Part shown: in pieces, positions 58,311 to 64,000 of the stretch
Position numbering within the stretch: position 1 is the stretch's first letter
How the letters are laid out: each line of letters starts with the position of its first letter
Assembly (NCBI GenBank): GCA_022376925.1
Contig: JAIOJX010000002.1
Span: 39,952,501-40,016,500 of the forward strand
DNA length: 64,000 nucleotides
DNA from: Tragulus kanchil
Taxonomy: Eukaryota; Chordata; Mammalia; Artiodactyla; Tragulidae
Reading direction: 5' to 3'
Program-made: the position numbers and the translations under genes
The notes under the pieces: generated by a model
The model's input: the letters and a program-made list of their open reading frames with translations, nothing else
Databases searched by the model: none
Told to the model about the DNA's origin: nothing

Positions 58311-59812
58311 TACCATGCACCTTTATTTCTGATATAAAAATGATGCTGAGAAAGAATAATGAAATCCTGTATCCACTACTCAACTAAGAAATAAATATAC
58401 AAACATGGTTAAAGACTGCATTCTACTTGCTTTTCCTCTGCTCTCACCTCTACCCGTATTACCACTGCCTTGGCTTTGATGTGTATTATTGTCTCAGATG
58501 TCAAGGCGATTGAGGTTTTAAAAAACTTGCTATAGTTGGCCAATATGGTCCCCAGATTTATACTCCTTGACTTGGCTGGCATGTATTGTTAAAAATGATA
58601 ATGACATGGTGTTATTTTGGGTTGTTTTCACAGCTCGCCCTATGTTTGCTCAACCCGAACAAAGATAAATAGATGAAAGACCAATAGAAGTGGCCAAAAA
58701 AAATGCCCGTGTCCATATGCTCACTGTTTGAATATACAAGTACAGTTGATTTTTCCTTTATGTTTATCTTTTATCCTGCCGTCTTGCTGAGCTTTGAAGT
58801 ATTTTAGTCGGTTTCTTAGGATTTTCTACACAGACAATAAAATCACCTGCAAATAAATAGAGTCTTCTTGATAATAGTGCATAAACCTTCAGTTGGTAGA
58901 TTTTATATTTGTGTATTTATTTCTTAGCTGAGTAGTAGATACATTGAAAGCAGTAGATACATTATTCTCCTGAAAGAATAATGCACTTTGCTAATGAATT
59001 TGTGTTTGCGTTCATGCGAAGTGCTGCTCGGTGTCTTCTTTTCCTGTTGGTTTTTGGTCCTGTCTTTATCTCCTCAGAAGAGTCAGGAACAGGTCTACCT
59101 CCTTCATTTTCTAGATAAGATTGTATGGAACTAGTGTTTGTTCTTTCTATTTGTTTACTTTTTAACTTTGTGATTTATATTGGAGTATAGTCAGTGAGCA
59201 CTATTGTGATAGTTTCAGGTTGAATGAAAAGGGACTCAGCCATATATATATATATATCATTCATTTAAAATCATTGGATCAAATTCTCCAGTTAAAAGAT
59301 TTTCCTGGAGATTTATTTTTGGGGAGTTTAAAAGATTATGCATGTGATTTCCTGAGTAGCGATAGGGCTGTTTCAGCTCTCTATTTCCTAATTAGGTGAG
59401 TCATGATAATTTGTGTTTTTGAGGAAATGAAGTAAGGTTAAATTTTTCCATCTTCAATTTTTTATGTTACCATGCACCTTTATTTCTGATATAAAAATGA
59501 TGCTGAGAAAGAATAATGAAATCCTGTATCCACTACTCAACTAAGAAATAAATATACAAACATGGTTAAAGACTGCATTCTACTTGCTTTTCCTCTGCTC
59601 TCACCTCTACCCGTATTACCACTGCCTTGGCTTTGATGTGTATTATTGTCTCAGATGTCAAGGCGATTGAGGTTTTAAAAAACTTGCTATAGTTGGCCAA
59701 TATGGTCCCCAGATTTATACTCCTTGACTTGGCTGGCATGTATTGTTAAAAATGATAATGACATGGTGTTATTTTGGGTTGTTTTCACAGCTCGCCCTAT
59801 GTTTGCTCAACC
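57500..59812. repeat. Tandem duplication 22 (unit about 1157 bp)
   Basis: 57500-58656 recurs at 58657-59812 with no difference that I can see. The first breakpoint lies in the tail of the CHR SINE, so the second copy begins with only the last 40 or so bases of that SINE. This is the last duplication: the remaining 4.2 kb of the window have none. Confidence 0.97.
58713..59467 (-). mobile_element. Second copy of the L1 ORF2 remnant (duplication 22)
   Basis: Copy of 57556-58310 at offset 1157, including its (TA)n tract near 59243. Confidence 0.7.
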
Positions 59813-60355
59813 ACAGAGTGACATGTCATGTCAGGCGCAGGAAGAACCCCAGCCACCGTCGCATGGAATAAGGTACGGTCTTAGCTAAAAGTCCCGGGGT
59901 GTTAGAACACTGGCGGATGGGTGACCGCTGTAGTGAGTAAGGGGTCTTAGGCTGGTTTCTTGCCGGTGTGGTTTTTTTCTAGCAAGTAATACTTTCTACG
60001 CTGAATAGACCTGGTGCCTTCTTCTCTTATTTTTAAGTGACTGTATCGGATTTTGTCTCGGGGCTTTGATAAAGTTTATTCCTTCTCATTTGCTCAGTGA
60101 TGAAAGCTTCATAAGCGGAACTAAATTCCTTCACGGAAAAATTGCTTTTGTCATGTATAAATTAAGAGTTTCAGTGACTGGCAAGAGACAGTTTTGAATT
60201 AATAACCCAGAAGTGCTTTGAAAGTAGGTCATGAGCTGAAACAAGAAAGAATGAAAATCTTGGTACTGAAACAACGTGACATGAAAAACAGAACTTCACG
60301 GGTTCAAACCTCAACTGACCTTCAAGATACAGTAGCTCCTTACTATAGTTCTTCA
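59813..60355. other. Unassigned DNA, no gene seen
   Basis: About 0.5 kb, mixed composition. No repeat recognised. Confidence 0.5.
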
Positions 60356-60474
60356 AGATGCCCTGGAGAAGGAAATGGCAACCACTCCAGTATTCTTGCC
60401 TGGAGAGTCCCATGGACAGAGGAGCCTGGCAGGCTGCAGCCCACGGGTCACAAGTCAGACATGACTGAGCCGGT
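60356..60474 (+). mobile_element. 5'-truncated Bov-tA SINE
   Basis: It starts mid-element at 'gatgccctggagaaggaaat' and ends 'cagacatgactgagccgg'. The tRNA-derived head is absent. Confidence 0.85.
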
Positions 60475-62304
60475 ACGCCACCACTGCTGAATTTCTTGCT
60501 TCCTTCGGGTGATCTTGTTCCAGGGTAACCGCTGTTTCCATTTTAAGTTTTTCATCAAAATGAAATGATTGGCCTCGAATTCTGGTTTTCCTAAAATATA
60601 CACGAACCTCCTGCATATGTTTGAATGGCAGCTTTTATGAAAGTTTTGACCAAATAAGAATAAGAATCTGTGACGGTCCAGACCACTTGGCTCATTACTA
60701 CAGCTGGCACGCAGCTGTACAAAACTTGTCAGTACACAGAAATATGGCGTAGAAGGCAAATCCGAAATGTGAAAATACTTTTGATGTTTTTAGGTTGGTG
60801 GATTTGCGAGCATTTTTCTCCTTTTCAAATTTTACCTTTATTGCCATCAAAAATTCCTTAGAAGTAAGCAGGGTGTGAACAAACTGTATTTACCGTCACT
60901 GAAATGTAACTTTAATCACCGTATTGAATAATTCCATGGGTGAACTTTGCATGTTGTATTTATTTTGATTAGAGACACCACACTTCCTGGAAAACACCCC
61001 CTTCTCTCTTTCTCCCTCCCTCCCCTTTTCTCCACTGGAGTCATACAGCTCCTTATTCAGTGCCTGACTCACAGTGGGCACTCAGTGGGTATTTATTGAA
61101 CAGATGACCTTAGGTCAATAAAACATTCTGTAGGGAGTTGCCTTTCTTTCCGGGACGGTTCTGTTTCTCCCTCAGGTGGGTTCCATCCCTGGGGATGGTG
61201 AGTTCCAGGTCCTTGGTGGTGGAGGCTGAGCCCCGTGACCTAAGCACAGTGGGAATCTGTGACCTGGGTCCCTTTGACCTGGCTGTGGTCAATGCTTCTT
61301 GCTGTCACTGGGAAGTGCTTAAGCTCCTCACACACAAGAGTGAGTGTCCTTGGACAGCTTTTGCTCCGAGTCCTAATGACTCACCTCACTGCCCTCCTTC
61401 CCTTATACATTAATAGTGGATCAGAACTATTTTAATGTTTTAAATCTAAGCTCTTTTGTGTAAACTACACTAACTGGGCATCAAATAGCAAAAATCATAA
61501 TGGCAGTGAAAAACAGCGAAAGTGGAAATTTGCAAATGTGTATCATAGTTTCCCGGGAATGAAAATGATAGAATGTAAAGTGTATTCATAGCCAAAATAT
61601 GTGCAACCAGAGATTTAAGGATGAATGGCATTCAGCATACATGAGTTACGCTGGCCTGGTGTATTTAATCCCACAGTAGAGTTGTAAATCAGTCGTCAGG
61701 CTTTGAGGTAAGATTTGCTTCTATGAGAACGATTGTCTCAGTCTCTGGAAGCATTTACACAGGGCCAACGTCCCTGGCATCATTTCACATCTGATCATCG
61801 TCCTGGTGATAGAGTTGTAAACCTCTGTGAGTTGACTGTGGTGACTGTTTTTAAAAGACTGTCCTAGATTTATACAAAATAAAATCCCTTCTCTCAATGA
61901 ATCAGCTCATCCTGGAGGTAAGCGAGTCCCTTCGCAGGTGGACTCCGAGAGACGGAGCCCAGCCTCAGCCATCTCCGAGGAACGCAGAGAGGCTGGGGTG
62001 CCAGAATGCCAGGTCCCCCCGTGGGCGTGTCTGCACACGCAAGCTGCCCCCAGAGCTGCTCTTTTTGGAGCAAAGTTTAGGAGTTTTTGCTTCATTGATG
62101 ATCATCGTTGAAGTGGATGAGCTCAGCTACAAAGCATACGGAGTGCTCTTCAAGGCTTTGCCTGGTTTTGGTTTCCTTAGAAACGGGCAGATTTCTTAAA
62201 TAGGGTTTTACATATTTATTTTTCCCTTTTCGTTTCCGCAGATTTTATGGGTTTGTATAACAATGGCTTTCTTTACTCAGAGTGCACCCTTAAAGATGCT
62301 GCTG
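60475..62304. other. Unassigned single-copy DNA, no gene called
   Basis: About 1.8 kb. 61003-61034 is a C/T-rich tract. 61045-61105 ('cagtgcctgactcacagtgg', 'cactcagtgggtatttattg') resembles the 3' end of a MIR-type repeat. A 91-codon frame at 61138-61413 and a 100-codon frame at 61897-62199, both plus strand, lack domains and clear splice sites. Confidence 0.5.
61045..61105 (+). mobile_element. Possible MIR 3' end fragment
   Basis: The 'cagtgcctgactcacagtgg' then 'tcagtgggtatttattgaac' order is that of the conserved 3' end of MIR-type SINEs. Short and diverged. Confidence 0.45.
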
Positions 62305-62643
62305 GGGCTTCCCTGGTGGTCCAGTGGGTAAGGACACCGCCTTGCAGTGCAAGGGGCGCCGGTTCGATCTCTGGCCTGGGAAGATCCCACGTGCCGCGGA
62401 GCGGCTGGACTGATATGTCCAACTACCAAGCTGGAGCTCTGGAGCGCATGCGCCCAGAACCGGCACTCTGTGAAAACAGAGGCCACCGCAATCGGAGGCC
62501 CACAAGAGCCAAAGAACAAAAAAGACAGATGAAAAAATAGACAAATGAAAGACCAATAGAAGTGGCCTGCCCACCCCCTCCCTCCCCAACCCCCCCCCAA
62601 AATAAAATAAAAGGTATTTCTAAGGATGCTTTAAAAAAAAAAA
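62305..62643 (+). mobile_element. CHR-type SINE with clean target-site duplications
   Basis: 'gggcttccctggtggtccag', 'ggcgccggttcgatctctgg', 'ccgcggagcggctggactga', 'gagctctggagcgcatgcgc' and 'agaccaatagaagtggcctg', then an A-rich tail. AAAGATGCTGCTG at 62292-62304 and 62644-62656 is a 13-bp target-site duplication. The box-B-like GGTTCGATC is kept. Frames on both strands (up to 107 codons) are by-products. Confidence 0.94.
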
Positions 62644-62656
62644 AAAGATGCTGCTG

Positions 62657-63683
62657 ATTTGCTATCATATAGAAAGTCATAGATCAGTAGGTTCATGTCC
62701 TTCCCCTGGCAAAAGCTTCTGGGATATCAAACTTGTGAAATTCCATTTCTTTGGATATTTTATATAAACAGTATATTTTCATTAATGTCACTAATGCCAT
62801 TTTTACATACTTATAATACTGTATAGTGAAAATGAGTTCTCTTTAGAACATTATTATTTGAATTATAACTGTGTAGCTAGTAACCAGTCATGTATTATTC
62901 TAATAGAATCAGACATTCTTTATCACATAGTAAATATTCATGTTACAAAAACCTAGCCTTAGTCTGTTCTTCTCTATGAGTTCATGTGTTTTCTGATTTA
63001 AAATCTTTGGGTACTATTCTGAGACAGCCACATGTTTTCAAAACTTTGAGCATTAAATTTCAGGATCAGTAAGTTGCATTTTCAGATTTTGGATAGTTCA
63101 AACATGATAAAGAAAAAAATCATCAAAATAAAGAGCGTCTCTCAAATATCAAAACCGAAAAGGAAGGGGCTGCTGTCTGCCCTTTCCCAGTCTCTGGAGA
63201 AGCAGGCGCGTCTGTGAGGCAATGGCCGCTGCGTGTCCAGCGATGCAGAGCCGTGAGGGAGGCCGCCGCGCTGCTCTTCCAGGGCAGTCACGTGGCAGAC
63301 GCACTCGCTGTGTCAGTCTGTGTGCTTGGAGGTGCTCACACCTGGTTTCCTGGGACAGCCCTAGTGCCAGGGGCTGTCCCTGAGGTTCTTTGTTGGGAGA
63401 AGGAATGCGAAAAGGCCTGGTTTCTGTAGGGCAGAGAGGGGGATGAAGAGCACTCACTCCCCGGCAGCTGGGGCACTGAGGTCTTGGGCACAGGTGTCAC
63501 CGCCCCTCCTCCCCAGGTCTCTCCCCTGTCCCCGGAGCCAGGCCTTCAAGGCAGCAGGTACAGGGTGCTTGCCCGTCCTCCCGCCAAAAGCTCCCTTTTC
63601 CTGAAGCCTTGACGTCATCCTCCGTGAAGGTGATGGGGGCTCACAGACACGCTGGTGGTGTTGAAAACTGATGTCCATCGACT
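62657..63683. other. Unassigned DNA, AT-rich then GC-rich
   Basis: 62657-63150 is AT-rich. 63160-63660 is GC-richer with a 102-codon minus-strand frame (63149-63457) and a 71-codon plus-strand frame, without domains. Confidence 0.5.
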
Positions 63684-63850
63684 TTATTTTTTATATGTAA
63701 ATATAATTACTTTACAATGTTGTGTTAGTTTCTACTGTACAGCGAAGTGAATCAATTTTACCCATATATCCACTCTTTTTTAGATTCTTCTCCCATGGAG
63801 ACTGTTACAGGGCATTGAATAGAGTTCCTTGTGCTGTAAATTGACCTTTC
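63684..63850 (-). mobile_element. L1 3' UTR fragment, minus strand
   Basis: 'ttactttacaatgttgtgtt', 'agtttctactgtacagcgaa' and 'agggcattgaatagagttcc' match the minus-strand artiodactyl L1 3' UTR. Confidence 0.8.
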
Positions 63851-63867
63851 AGGTGGACTTTTTTCAT

Positions 63868-64000
63868 TTTATTTTATTGGAGGACAACTGCTTTACAATG
63901 TTGTGTTGATTTCTGCTGTACAACAAAGTGAGTCAGTTACACCTATACATATATCACCTCCCTTGGGAGCTTCCCTTCCCTGCCTGCCATTCCACTCTCT
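63868..64000 (-). mobile_element. Second L1 3' UTR fragment, cut by the window end
   Basis: 'aactgctttacaatgttgtg', 'atttctgctgtacaacaaag' and 'cacctcccttgggagcttcc' match the ruminant L1 3' UTR. It is a different subfamily from its neighbour at 63684, and the element runs on past the window. Confidence 0.8.

Noticed and set aside
62305..62400. tRNA gene
   Set aside because: A box-B-like motif is present, but it belongs to the tRNA-derived head of a SINE and no cloverleaf is kept.
62277..62600. Overlapping 107- and 99-codon frames as genes
   Set aside because: They are the reverse strand of a CHR-type SINE with clear target-site duplications.

Overview
This window looks like nuclear DNA of a ruminant, probably a pecoran (cattle, sheep, deer or a relative). 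It carries many tRNA-derived Bov-tA/Bov-A SINEs, BovB fragments, CHR-type SINEs (cetacean-hippo-ruminant lineage) and artiodactyl-style L1 3' ends, a mixture known only from ruminants. I cannot name the species. I find no protein-coding gene, tRNA, rRNA, CRISPR array or virus. The open frames longer than 60 codons are either inside SINEs, are copies of each other, or lack any recognisable domain, so the region reads as intergenic or intronic DNA.

The dominant structure is not a gene. The first 59.8 kb holds 22 consecutive direct tandem duplications, each of a different sequence, but all with a unit of about 1.07-1.18 kb. Junctions lie near 727, 5995, 8096, 12371, 14719, 18690, 20586, 22888, 25475, 28621, 30440, 33171, 35016, 36841, 39885, 42215, 46255, 48620, 51061, 52909, 55090 and 58657. 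The window behaves like a string of tiles, 1.8-5.3 kb long, each restarting about 1.1 kb before the previous tile ended. Where neighbouring tiles are short, the overlaps chain and the shared piece is present three times. Most copy differences are homopolymer-length changes, and several junctions carry a short garbled version of the sequence that should come next. Together this points to unmerged overlaps in a long-read or hybrid assembly, not to biology. Removing one copy of each would shorten the window by about 24.5 kb, to about 39.5 kb.

Layout after mentally collapsing the copies: 1-4.9 kb has AT-rich DNA, two Bov-tA SINEs, a worn CHR SINE, and an L1 3' UTR remnant carrying a 0.1 kb inverted repeat. 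4.9-11.3 kb has unrecognised DNA, CHR-type SINEs (one nested in a Bov-tA) and BovB pieces. 11.3-17.6 kb has a CHR SINE, AT-rich DNA, an old L1 3' end, a Bov-tA and a GC-rich stretch. 17.6-32 kb has L1 3' UTR segments, several Bov-tA SINEs and a TG/TA microsatellite. 32-45 kb is mostly unrecognised, with one Bov-tA, an old unassigned repeat, a GGCCAGGGA-type minisatellite, and BovB and L1 pieces. 45-50 kb has two CpG-richer patches. 50-60 kb has a long CHR SINE, Bov-A pieces, and an L1 ORF2 remnant split by a CHR SINE. 59.8-64 kb is free of the duplications and holds unrecognised DNA, a CHR SINE with clean target-site duplications and an L1 3' UTR at the end. All boundaries were counted by hand and may be off by a few bases, or by tens of bases at garbled junctions.
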